A stretch of 39,372 nucleotides of DNA from Candidatus Omnitrophota bacterium (GTDB lineage Bacteria > Omnitrophota > Gorgyraeia > DTHP01). The stretch covers positions 1-39,372 of the forward strand of contig JAMWCW010000013.1 of the NCBI GenBank assembly GCA_023819145.1, read 5' to 3'. Made by a program: the position numbers and the translations under genes. This document shows positions 16,761 to 24,633 of the stretch, piece by piece. Each line of letters starts with the position of its first letter. The first letter of the stretch is position 1. Under the pieces are notes generated by a model, which did no database searches, was not told the DNA's origin, and saw only the letters and a list, made by a program, of their open reading frames with translations.

Positions 16761-18997
16761 TGATGTGGATAAAATCAAACTACCAGAAATTTAGAAAACA
16801 CTTTAAAGATAAGGGATTTTTTTATGCTCTCTGGAGGGGAATAAAATATTTTGTTTATCTTATAAAAAAATATAAAGGGGAGAAAAAACTGCACTTTAAA
16901 AAGAAGACCCTTAAGAAAGGAGGTACGGAGGTAGTTTGTTTTGATAAAAACATAAAGATTTTTTGGAAAGAAAAAGAAATTACTAAAGATGTGGGATTAA
17001 ATACATCTTTAATCATAAAAGGTAATTGTTTTACTTCTCCAAAGGCAAAATGGAAGGTAAAAATTATAGATACCGATATCCTTTCAATTTTAGTTATTTG
17101 GAAGAAAATTCCTATTAGACAGGATTGGTTAATAAAATTGGTCTCTCCCGATAAAATCGTATGGTTAGTAGATATAGAAATAAAGAAAGATATTTCTTTT
17201 GAAGAAAGAAAGGCCAGCATTATGGTTTCTTCTTTATATAAGCGCTGGATTAATTCCTATGAAGAAGGTTTTTTCCCAGTCATTAGAAACTGGGAAGAAA
17301 TTCCCCTGCAGTTAAAAGAAAGTAAATTTATTGGGGTTAGGACTTTTGAAAACGACTTACTCAATATTATCTTTGATTATGCAAAAAATTATTTTAAAAC
17401 TTCTCCTTCTCTACAGAATACTGGCAAAGAAAATAATGCCCGGGTTTTAAATGCCTGTATGGGTAAAGAGGATTACAAGAAAGGGAAATATCCATATTTT
17501 AGAGGAGAAATTTTATTAATTAAGGATGAGCAGATTTTGGAAAATTATATTGAAAAGGCAAGGGGAGAGTTCACAAAAAAAATTTTCTTAAATAAAAAAG
17601 ATGATTTTAAAGTTGTCTTAGTAAATCTTCCTTGGCAGAGAGATGGTAAATGGGGAGTGCGTGCCGGTTCACGCTGGCCACATATAAAAACTGAAGAAGA
17701 GAATAACTATCAACCTTTTCCTTTCTTTTTGGCTTACTCTGCCAGTCTCCTCAAAAATAATGGTTTTGAAGTTTATCTCATTGATTGTCTTGCAGAAAAG
17801 ATAGATTTTATAAAACTCAAGCAGAAAATCAAAGAGATAAAACCTCAGCTTTTGTTAGCCGAAACTTCTACCCCATCTCTGTATAACGATTTAGAGATTT
17901 TGGAACAGCTCTCTGGAAATTTTCCTATTGCCCTTTCCGGACCGGAGGCAAATATAAGAAAAAAAGAATTTCTGGAGAGGAATCCTTTTATTGATTTTGT
18001 TTTGGTAGGTGAATATGAAGTAACCCTTTTAGAGTTAGTAAAGAGCATAAAAGAGAATCTCTCTTTTCAAAATATCCTTGGTTTAATTTATAGAAGTGAC
18101 GGAGAGGTAAAGATAAATCCTCCGCGTCCACTGATTAAAGACTTAGACTCTCTACCCTGGCCATTAAGGGAAGGTTTACCCATGGAGAGTTATATTGATG
18201 CTCCCGGAGAGATGCCTTTACCCTCAGTGCAGATGTGGTCAAGCAGAGGCTGTATTTTTAAGTGTCTGTTCTGTCTCTGGCCATCGCTGATGTACCAAGG
18301 AAATATTTTTCGCACAAGAAATCCTTTAAAAGTTGTAGAGGAGATGGAATATTTAGTTAAAGAGATGGGATTTAGGTCTATTTATTTTGATGACGATACC
18401 TTTAATATTGGTAAAGAAAGAGTTTTAGAGATTTGTAGGCAAATAAGAAAATATAAACTCAACATTCCTTGGGCAATAATGGCAAGGCCGGATTTAATGG
18501 ATAAAGAGATGCTTTCTGCTTTGAAGGAAGCCGGTGTATGGGCAATAAAGTATGGTGTAGAATCAGGAGAGCAAAAATTATTAGACAAGATTGGTAAGAA
18601 TATGAATCTCCAAAAAGCGATAGAGATGATTCGTTTGACTAAAAAATTGGGGATAAAATTTCATCTTACCTTTATGTTTGGTCTGCCTGGAGAAACTATG
18701 GGCTCAATCAAAGAAACAATTGAGCTTGCAATAGACCTTGCTCCTTTTTCTCTCCAGTTTTCCTTAGTTACCCCTTTCCCGGGGACAAGTCTTTTTGAAT
18801 ACTGTAAAGATTCAGAGGAAATTGCTTCCTATGATTGGGAAGCGTATGATGGGAATTACAATTGTGTGATAAATACAGAAGCCTTAACCTCTAAGGAGAT
18901 AGAGAATTTTAAAAATCTTGCTTTGCAAATCTGGAGAGATTATCAAAAAGGGATTTTAAGCTATGCAGAGGCCTGTAAAATCCTACCAAAGACTTAG
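16760..18997 (+). CDS. B12-type radical SAM protein with N-terminal Wzt-tail-like domain
   Basis: Residues ~56-265 match the repeated domain of the Wzt tail: IKIFWKEKEIT at 65-75, then YKRWI...EEGFF at 160-172. Residues ~283-430 form a B12-binding-type domain without a visible DxHxxG. The radical SAM core follows with CX3CX2C at Cys498, Cys502 and Cys505 (SSRGCIFKCLFC), then YFDDDTFN, KYGVESGEQKLLDKIGK and FGLPGET. The shared domain suggests that it acts on, or docks to, the glycan handled by the exporter; this is inference. The ATG overlaps the last base of wzt. At 745 residues it is longer than the other B12-type proteins here by that extra domain. Confidence 0.88.
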   Translation: MMWIKSNYQKFRKHFKDKGFFYALWRGIKYFVYLIKKYKGEKKLHFKKKTLKKGGTEVVCFDKNIKIFWKEKEITKDVGLNTSLIIKGNCFTSPKAKWKVKIIDTDILSILVIWKKIPIRQDWLIKLVSPDKIVWLVDIEIKKDISFEERKASIMVSSLYKRWINSYEEGFFPVIRNWEEIPLQLKESKFIGVRTFENDLLNIIFDYAKNYFKTSPSLQNTGKENNARVLNACMGKEDYKKGKYPYFRGEILLIKDEQILENYIEKARGEFTKKIFLNKKDDFKVVLVNLPWQRDGKWGVRAGSRWPHIKTEEENNYQPFPFFLAYSASLLKNNGFEVYLIDCLAEKIDFIKLKQKIKEIKPQLLLAETSTPSLYNDLEILEQLSGNFPIALSGPEANIRKKEFLERNPFIDFVLVGEYEVTLLELVKSIKENLSFQNILGLIYRSDGEVKINPPRPLIKDLDSLPWPLREGLPMESYIDAPGEMPLPSVQMWSSRGCIFKCLFCLWPSLMYQGNIFRTRNPLKVVEEMEYLVKEMGFRSIYFDDDTFNIGKERVLEICRQIRKYKLNIPWAIMARPDLMDKEMLSALKEAGVWAIKYGVESGEQKLLDKIGKNMNLQKAIEMIRLTKKLGIKFHLTFMFGLPGETMGSIKETIELAIDLAPFSLQFSLVTPFPGTSLFEYCKDSEEIASYDWEAYDGNYNCVINTEALTSKEIENFKNLALQIWRDYQKGILSYAEACKILPKT

Positions 18998-20204
18998 AGA
19001 AATTTTTATGGATAACACATTTCCCGAGGCGATATCTAAAATTTTTAGCTATTTTAGACCTTCGGTAATCAAAGACAAATATTTTTACCTTAAAGGGATA
19101 AAGAGTAAACAGTTTGCCTTCTCTGGTCCGTTATCGGTTCAAATAGATTTAACTGATGAGTGTAATAGCCATTGTCTTGCCTGCTGGTGCAATTCTCCTT
19201 TACTGGGAGAAAACAATAAAAATAAGGATTCCCTTGCCTTTCCTTTAGTAATTAATCTTCTTGAAGAATTGGAATACTTAAGGACAAGAGAAATTGTTCT
19301 CTCTGGTGGAGGGGAGCCTTTTTTACATCCGCATATTCTTGAGATAATAAAAAGAATTAAGCAAAAAAAATTTATCTGTCACATCAATACAAATTTTACT
19401 TTATTAAATAAAAAAATCATAGATGAACTTATCAAATTGAGATTGGATTATCTTACCATTAGTCTCTGGGCAGGTTCAGTTAAGACCTATAGAATGGTTC
19501 ATCCTCATAGAACTGATGAAGATTTTTGTAGAATAAAAGAAAATTTAATTCTTCTAAATTCTTTAAAAAGAAAATTACCCAAAGTGAAGGTTTACAATGT
19601 GATTTTTAATTTAAATTACTTTGAAATGGAAGAGATGCTTGAATTTGCAGAAGATGTAAGGGCAGATTATATTGAATATACGATTTTAGATGTAATTCCT
19701 GATAAAACCGCTGTTTTATTGCCCAATAGGGAAGAATTTAATAGAATAAAAGAGATTTCTCAGAGAATTCTACAGAGAAAAAATAAAATAAAAATCTTAA
19801 ATTTTGAACATTTTTTAAGAAGAATTTCTCAAGAGGAAGCGATAAAAGGAGAATATGAAAAAAATTTTATTGAGAACATTCCCTGTTACAGTGGCTGGTT
19901 ATTTTCGCGAATTTTAGCCAATGGTGAGGTTACCCCCTGTCTTAAGGCGCATCGTTTTCCTGTAGGGAATTTGTATAAAAATAGTTTTAGGGAAATCTGG
20001 AATGGAGAGTTAATGCAGGAATTTAGAAGAAAAACTATTGATGGAAATAAAAACGATGGTCTTTTTTATCTTATAGGAAATGGAGACGGAAAGGAGATAG
20101 GTTGTTTGCGTATCTGTGATGATTTGATGCGCAATTTCTATTTTTATAATAAAATTAACTCTTTAACTTATTTAGAGGGGATAATCTATAGGCTAATTCC
20201 ATGA
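18963..20204 (+). CDS. Radical SAM/SPASM protein (paralogue 3 of 3)
   Basis: CX3CX2C is at Cys67, Cys71 and Cys74 (LTDECNSHCLACWCNSP), with the triple-Gly motif LSGGGEPFLHP. The SPASM-like region has CYSGWLFSRILANGEVTPC and a terminal CLRICDD. It shares SLWAGSVKTY...HP and VYNVIFNLNY with the 10106 and 12751 genes. The start given overlaps the upstream gene by 35 bases; ATG 19008 (MDNTFPEA) would leave a 10-base gap and is equally plausible. Its stop overlaps the start of the small membrane ORF at 20201. Function is probably modification of the exported glycan or its precursor (inference). Confidence 0.87.
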   Translation: MQRPVKSYQRLREIFMDNTFPEAISKIFSYFRPSVIKDKYFYLKGIKSKQFAFSGPLSVQIDLTDECNSHCLACWCNSPLLGENNKNKDSLAFPLVINLLEELEYLRTREIVLSGGGEPFLHPHILEIIKRIKQKKFICHINTNFTLLNKKIIDELIKLRLDYLTISLWAGSVKTYRMVHPHRTDEDFCRIKENLILLNSLKRKLPKVKVYNVIFNLNYFEMEEMLEFAEDVRADYIEYTILDVIPDKTAVLLPNREEFNRIKEISQRILQRKNKIKILNFEHFLRRISQEEAIKGEYEKNFIENIPCYSGWLFSRILANGEVTPCLKAHRFPVGNLYKNSFREIWNGELMQEFRRKTIDGNKNDGLFYLIGNGDGKEIGCLRICDDLMRNFYFYNKINSLTYLEGIIYRLIP

Positions 20205-20317
20205 GATTATATCGGGGTATTGTTATATTTTGCTTATTTTTAATGGGTATTTTTGTAGAGATTTATCTTTTATTTCTTAAAAAATTGCGGGGCTGGATAA
20301 TTTTCCCGGGAAGATGA
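20201..20317 (+). CDS. 38-residue single-pass membrane peptide
   Basis: This short open frame fills the 110-base space between the SPASM gene and the next glycosyltransferase. Its ATG overlaps the upstream TGA (ATGA) and its own TGA overlaps the downstream ATG (ATGA), so both junctions have the coupled-translation geometry used throughout this operon. The peptide starts with two basic residues and has one hydrophobic span (about residues 7-26), then KKLRG and an aromatic tail, FPGR. No family is recognised. The double overlap argues for a real gene, but no clear Shine-Dalgarno is visible, so a spacer that happens to be open cannot be excluded. Confidence 0.55.
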   Translation: MRLYRGIVIFCLFLMGIFVEIYLLFLKKLRGWIIFPGR

Positions 20318-21492
20318 GAATTTTAATGCTTCATCCCCATGACATATTTTCTCCTTTAGAGCCTTGGACGATAAGGATTGTTAGTTTTGCTAAGGAGTTT
20401 ACTAAGTTAGGCTATAAAGTAAAATTGGTTTATTTTCCTCTTGAGTTTAGTACTCAGACTAAACCCCAATATCTCAATCCCTCTTTAGAAGTAATCCCTT
20501 TGAGAAGAGAATTAGGTTTGATTAATTTTATTAAAAACATAATTATCGTAAATAAATTGGCAAAATGGGCAGAGATAATCCATTTTCAAAAATGTTTTTA
20601 TTGGGCGTCTATTCCTGCTTTGCTTGCTTCTTTTTTGAATAATAAACCTATCCATTACGACTGGGATGACTGGGAGACAGAAATATTTTATGAATGTCCT
20701 GATTCTCACTTTTTAAGGAATCTTGTAGGAAGATTTATGCGCCTTACAGAAAATTTAATTCCTCACTTGGTAGATACAATTTCTGTATCCAGTCAAGCCC
20801 TTTACGATTTATGTGTTAAATTGTGTATTCCTGAAGAAAAAATTTATATTGTTTCTGTGGGTGCAGATTTGGAGAAGTTTAATCCTAATGTTTCAGGAGA
20901 GGAGATTAAAAAAAGATTTAATCTCAGAGGAAAGGTTGTCCTTTATCTTGGTCAACTCCACAGTGGGCAATATGCGGAGCAATTTATTTATACAGCAAAT
21001 GAAATTTTAAAGGAAAAAAAAGATGAAGAAATTAATTTTCTTATTGTCGGAGGAGGGTTTAAACTAAATCATTTAAAGGAGCTTACAAAAAAACTTAATC
21101 TGGATAGCAGAGTTATCTTTACTGGACCCGTTACCCATAATGAGGTTCCTAAGTTTATTGCAGCCAGTGATATTTGCATAGCCTGTTTTGAAGATAACAG
21201 AATTACACGCTGTAAGAGCCCTTTAAAGATTACAGAATACCTTGCCTCGGGTAAGGCAATTGTTGCTTCGGATGTGGGCGAGGTGAGAAAAATGTTAAAT
21301 GGGGCAGGGATTTTGATTAAGCCTGAGGATATCCGGGCTTTAAAAAGAGGAATTAATGTGCTCTTAAAGGATAGATATTTAAAAGAGGATTTAGAAAAAA
21401 AATCCCGAGAAAGAGCAGAAAGATATACCTGGCGTATCTCGGCAGAAAAAATTCTTAATGCTTATTTAAAAAACCTTTCTAATAAAAGTTAA
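20314..21492 (+). CDS. GT4-type glycosyltransferase
   Basis: This is a GT-B fold glycosyltransferase. The N-terminus MRILMLHPHDIFSP carries the nucleotide-sugar enzyme start typical of GT4. The middle has the HYDWDDWE motif, which resembles DLDDWE in the gene at 26107. The C-domain has VVLYLGQLHSGQ, a second Rossmann sheet, and a donor-site segment SPLKITEYLASGKAIVASDVGEV with the conserved Glu. The 392 residues are full length. It starts within the small ORF at 20201 and is followed four bases later by a GT2 gene. Sugar specificity cannot be read from sequence. Confidence 0.85.
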   Translation: MRILMLHPHDIFSPLEPWTIRIVSFAKEFTKLGYKVKLVYFPLEFSTQTKPQYLNPSLEVIPLRRELGLINFIKNIIIVNKLAKWAEIIHFQKCFYWASIPALLASFLNNKPIHYDWDDWETEIFYECPDSHFLRNLVGRFMRLTENLIPHLVDTISVSSQALYDLCVKLCIPEEKIYIVSVGADLEKFNPNVSGEEIKKRFNLRGKVVLYLGQLHSGQYAEQFIYTANEILKEKKDEEINFLIVGGGFKLNHLKELTKKLNLDSRVIFTGPVTHNEVPKFIAASDICIACFEDNRITRCKSPLKITEYLASGKAIVASDVGEVRKMLNGAGILIKPEDIRALKRGINVLLKDRYLKEDLEKKSRERAERYTWRISAEKILNAYLKNLSNKS

Positions 21493-21495
21493 TTT

Positions 21496-22236
21496 ATGGC
21501 TAAAAATTTGACACTTATTTTTCCAGTAAGGAATGAGAAAGAGAATCTAAAGATTTTACTTCCCCGAGTAGAAAAATTATTGGATTCACGGACAGAAATA
21601 ATTATCGTAGACGATGGTTCAAACGATGGCTTAGAAGAAATTAAAGACATTTTTTCGTTTTTAAATCTTAAAATTGTTAAAAATAGAAAAAGAGGATTAG
21701 CCTCAGCCATTGATACGGGAATTAAAAATGCAACTACTGAAATTATTTGCTGGATGGATGCAGATTTATCTATGCCTGTAGAACTTATCCCCGAAATGGT
21801 TAAATTTATTTCTGAATACGCTATAGTGGTTGGTTCGCGTTATATATGTTCAGGAAAAGATAAGAGAAATAATAGAATACGCGTTTTAACTTCAAAATTA
21901 TTTAATTTAATGAGTAAAAAAATATTGAATACAGAAACTTGTGACCTCACTTCGGGGTTTATAGCTATAAGAAAAGAGGTATTGAAAGAATTAAAAATAG
22001 AAGGCAAACTTGGAGAATATTTTTTAAATCTAATTTTTCAAGCAGAAAAAAAGGGATTTAGAATTAAAGAGATTCCCTATATATTTCAAGAGAGAAGAAA
22101 AGGGAAAAGTAAAATCGCCCCCACTCCTTTTGTATTTTTAAGAAACTCTCTGTTTTACCTCAGGATGTTACTCCGGCTTAAATTTTGTAATTTATTTTCC
22201 GGTAAAGATAATAAAGTCTTGGATAAGGAGACTTAA
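21496..22236 (+). CDS. DPM1-like GT2, polyprenyl-phosphate glycosyltransferase
   Basis: This is a GT-A fold, inverting GT2. It has the N-terminal FPVRNEKENLKILLPR, the IIVDDGSNDG nucleotide motif, WMDADLSMP (metal-binding DxD) and GSRY, and TCDLTSGFIAIRKEV as in dolichol- or undecaprenyl-phosphate mannosyl/glucosyl transferases. At 246 residues it matches soluble or peripheral DPM1 forms without the C-terminal membrane pair. It probably makes a polyprenyl-phosphate sugar that the GT39-like enzyme on the opposite strand could use as donor. Its 3' end overlaps that convergent gene by 59 bases. Confidence 0.83.
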   Translation: MAKNLTLIFPVRNEKENLKILLPRVEKLLDSRTEIIIVDDGSNDGLEEIKDIFSFLNLKIVKNRKRGLASAIDTGIKNATTEIICWMDADLSMPVELIPEMVKFISEYAIVVGSRYICSGKDKRNNRIRVLTSKLFNLMSKKILNTETCDLTSGFIAIRKEVLKELKIEGKLGEYFLNLIFQAEKKGFRIKEIPYIFQERRKGKSKIAPTPFVFLRNSLFYLRMLLRLKFCNLFSGKDNKVLDKET

Positions 22237-23902
22237 AGATATTTCGGGGTAAAGTGATTTTCTGAATAAGTTCAAAATTATTTTTATACTTTTCTATATC
22301 GTGGGCAAGTTTAAAAAATAACTTTTTTGCCTGCGGAAAAGAAATTTTTTCGTTTTTTTCTCTTAAAAAGAAAGCATAAAAGAAACTTAACTGATGTCTG
22401 AATTTTGAATTTATCAATTGCTCATAAGATAGAAGAGCATCACTATATTTTTCAATTGGCTCCGGGATAAGTAGATAATCACAATCTTCTACCTGAGAAT
22501 ATATTTTAAATTTTCCTTCTCTATTCTTTTCTAAATCAAATCTAAGAAGTAAATTTCTACAAGTTATATTTTTGAAATTTTTTTTGATAATCTCAAATTT
22601 TAAGAAGTTATTAAATTCAGTAGGAATATCTAAACCGATATTTATTCTTTTTTCTTTACTTTCTTGAGCAAGCAAAGCAACAATTTCTTCTACAGGAGAA
22701 TATGCAAACCTATTGGGATGAAGCATTCCTGTGCGATGAATCCTGTAAGCAAAATCAAGGGTAGTAAAATTATCTTTGGGTTCCTTATAACTTATAAGAA
22801 GAAACTGGAATATGCAGAAAATAAAAAGAACAGCAATCAGAGATTGTTTTATTTTCTGTAATCCATTTTTATCTATGTTTATATATTCCAAAAAATGGTT
22901 CAAAACATAGGCAATAACTAAGCCAGTAGCAGGTAGAACTGGTAGAGTATGCCGGGGAAAATCTTCAAAGGTAAAAAATAAATAAAATAAAATTGGAAAA
23001 GATAGCCAGCCAAAAATAATTGCCCGATAATGAGGTTTTAAGAAATAAAGAATCAGGCAAAAATAAAAAATTAAAGTAAATATGGGATAAAGCTGAAACT
23101 GTATAGGATTTAAAATTGTAAAGGTATACAAGTTGAAAAGGTTAAGGCCTCTGCCTCCCTTCAATAAATATAATTGTCCGAAATAATTAGTTAGATACCA
23201 GGGAAGAGTAATAATCAGGGGCAGAAAGATAAGAAAAATAATTTGCATAAGAGTAATTTTTTTAAATCTATAAACGGTCTGAAATAAATAAATAAGAAAT
23301 GGCCCCACAAAATAGATTAGAAAAGTCTGTTTATGTAAAAGGCCAATGGCTATACTTAAACCTAAGAGGAAAGTCCATTTTTTGTTTTGAAAATATTCTG
23401 ACTTAAGCATAAAAAATATAGAGAGAGTAACTAAGGCAGTAATAGGAAAATCTAACATATATACCCTTGAGAAACCAAAAATTCCAGGATAGAAACTGAC
23501 CAGGAAACTGGCTACTAAGCCGGTTATTTCGTTGTCCAAGATTTTACCTATTCCATAAAGGGAAAAAATTAAAATAAAGAGATAAAAGAGATTGGATAAA
23601 ATGGCTACTTGGGGAGAAGGTCTTAAAAGAAGAAAAAAGGGTAAGGTGATAAAATTCCTTAAAAAGGGATAGATTTGTTTAGGAGGGAAAATTAGTTCAA
23701 ACCTTTCTTTAAAGGATAATTTTGGTAGAGTAAAAGCTTGATGGGCCATTAGAGAATATTGATAATATCCCAATTCGTCATAAATAAAAGGAGTATTGTC
23801 TTGAGAGACAATTGTAAAATTGTTTAGAGTATGGAAAAGAAAAATTAAAAGTAAAAAAAATTTAATTTTATTTTTTTGCCAGAAAAAGAATATGAAAGTC
23901 AT
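22178..23902 (-). CDS. GT39-like polytopic membrane glycosyltransferase
   Basis: This integral membrane protein of 574 residues has about ten or eleven hydrophobic spans in its first ~400 residues, followed by a soluble C-terminal domain. The first extracytoplasmic loop has FIYDELGYYQYS (Asp42-Glu43), the acidic pair used by GT39/ArnT/PMT-type GT-C enzymes. Later come FTFEDFPRHTLPVLPA and a tail with no recognised family. Such enzymes transfer a sugar from a polyprenyl-phosphate donor on the outer face of the membrane. It is encoded tail-to-tail with the DPM1-like GT2, a fitting partner. Its start overlaps the upstream methyltransferase by 35 bases. Confidence 0.82.
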   Translation of the reverse strand: MTFIFFFWQKNKIKFFLLLIFLFHTLNNFTIVSQDNTPFIYDELGYYQYSLMAHQAFTLPKLSFKERFELIFPPKQIYPFLRNFITLPFFLLLRPSPQVAILSNLFYLFILIFSLYGIGKILDNEITGLVASFLVSFYPGIFGFSRVYMLDFPITALVTLSIFFMLKSEYFQNKKWTFLLGLSIAIGLLHKQTFLIYFVGPFLIYLFQTVYRFKKITLMQIIFLIFLPLIITLPWYLTNYFGQLYLLKGGRGLNLFNLYTFTILNPIQFQLYPIFTLIFYFCLILYFLKPHYRAIIFGWLSFPILFYLFFTFEDFPRHTLPVLPATGLVIAYVLNHFLEYINIDKNGLQKIKQSLIAVLFIFCIFQFLLISYKEPKDNFTTLDFAYRIHRTGMLHPNRFAYSPVEEIVALLAQESKEKRINIGLDIPTEFNNFLKFEIIKKNFKNITCRNLLLRFDLEKNREGKFKIYSQVEDCDYLLIPEPIEKYSDALLSYEQLINSKFRHQLSFFYAFFLREKNEKISFPQAKKLFFKLAHDIEKYKNNFELIQKITLPRNIFKSPYPRLYYLYRKINYKI

Positions 23903-24632
23903 TGTCTTTTATTTTTCTGAATTCAAAAGAAGGATAAATATTTATTAGTTTTAAATTTACTAAGCTGAGATACCTTTCCAATTCATAAGGAAAGTAAATT
24001 CTTAAAATATGCGTTTCTCTGTAGTTTTTAAGAAGAATATCTTTTTTGAATAACTTTAGATTATAATCAATTCTACAAATTTGTTTTAATTTATCAATTT
24101 TTATTTTTCCTTCACGGATTAGTTTGCTATTATTAAATTTTATCTCTTTGAAACTTTTGGGAGAAAGATAATCCATTACTTTAGATGCATTCCAGACTTC
24201 AAAAATAAAAATACCATTTTTCTTTAGGCTTTGATAGACATTTTTAAATAACCGCTTTAGTGATTTTATTTCCGTAATATAATTTACTACCGCAAACATA
24301 GAGATTACTACAGCAAATTTTTTTCTCGGTTTATAGTTCACAATATCTTTTACTAAAAATTTCCCCTTTAAATCTGCTTTGTTTAATTTTTCTTTGGCAA
24401 TTTTAACCATATCTTCTGAAATATCCACTCCGGTAACCTGATATCCTCTTTTTATTAATCGCAGAGAATGATTTCCCGTTCCACAACCAAGGTCTAAGAT
24501 GCTTTCAGGTTTTTTCTTTAAATAATTCTTAAATAACCTTTCCAGAAAATCGGTCTCTTTTTTATAATCCTTATCCTGATAGATTAAATCATAGAAATTG
24601 GCGTATTCAGAGTTAAAGCATTTACTTTGCAT
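23868..24632 (-). CDS. Class I SAM-dependent methyltransferase
   Basis: The 254 residues show a Rossmann methyltransferase core. Motif I is ILDLGCGTGNHSLRL (about residues 45-59), followed by the acidic strand-2 end VTGVDISEDMVKIAKEKL, then VISMFAVVNYI at the motif IV position. The C-terminal half is beta-rich with THILRIYFPYELERYLSL, common in small-molecule methyltransferases. It lies one base after the radical SAM gene upstream and overlaps the membrane glycosyltransferase downstream, so the three minus-strand genes form one unit. It could cap or decorate the glycan, but a small-molecule role is possible. Confidence 0.82.
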   Translation of the reverse strand: MQSKCFNSEYANFYDLIYQDKDYKKETDFLERLFKNYLKKKPESILDLGCGTGNHSLRLIKRGYQVTGVDISEDMVKIAKEKLNKADLKGKFLVKDIVNYKPRKKFAVVISMFAVVNYITEIKSLKRLFKNVYQSLKKNGIFIFEVWNASKVMDYLSPKSFKEIKFNNSKLIREGKIKIDKLKQICRIDYNLKLFKKDILLKNYRETHILRIYFPYELERYLSLVNLKLINIYPSFEFRKIKDNDFHILFLAKK

Positions 24633-24633
24633 C

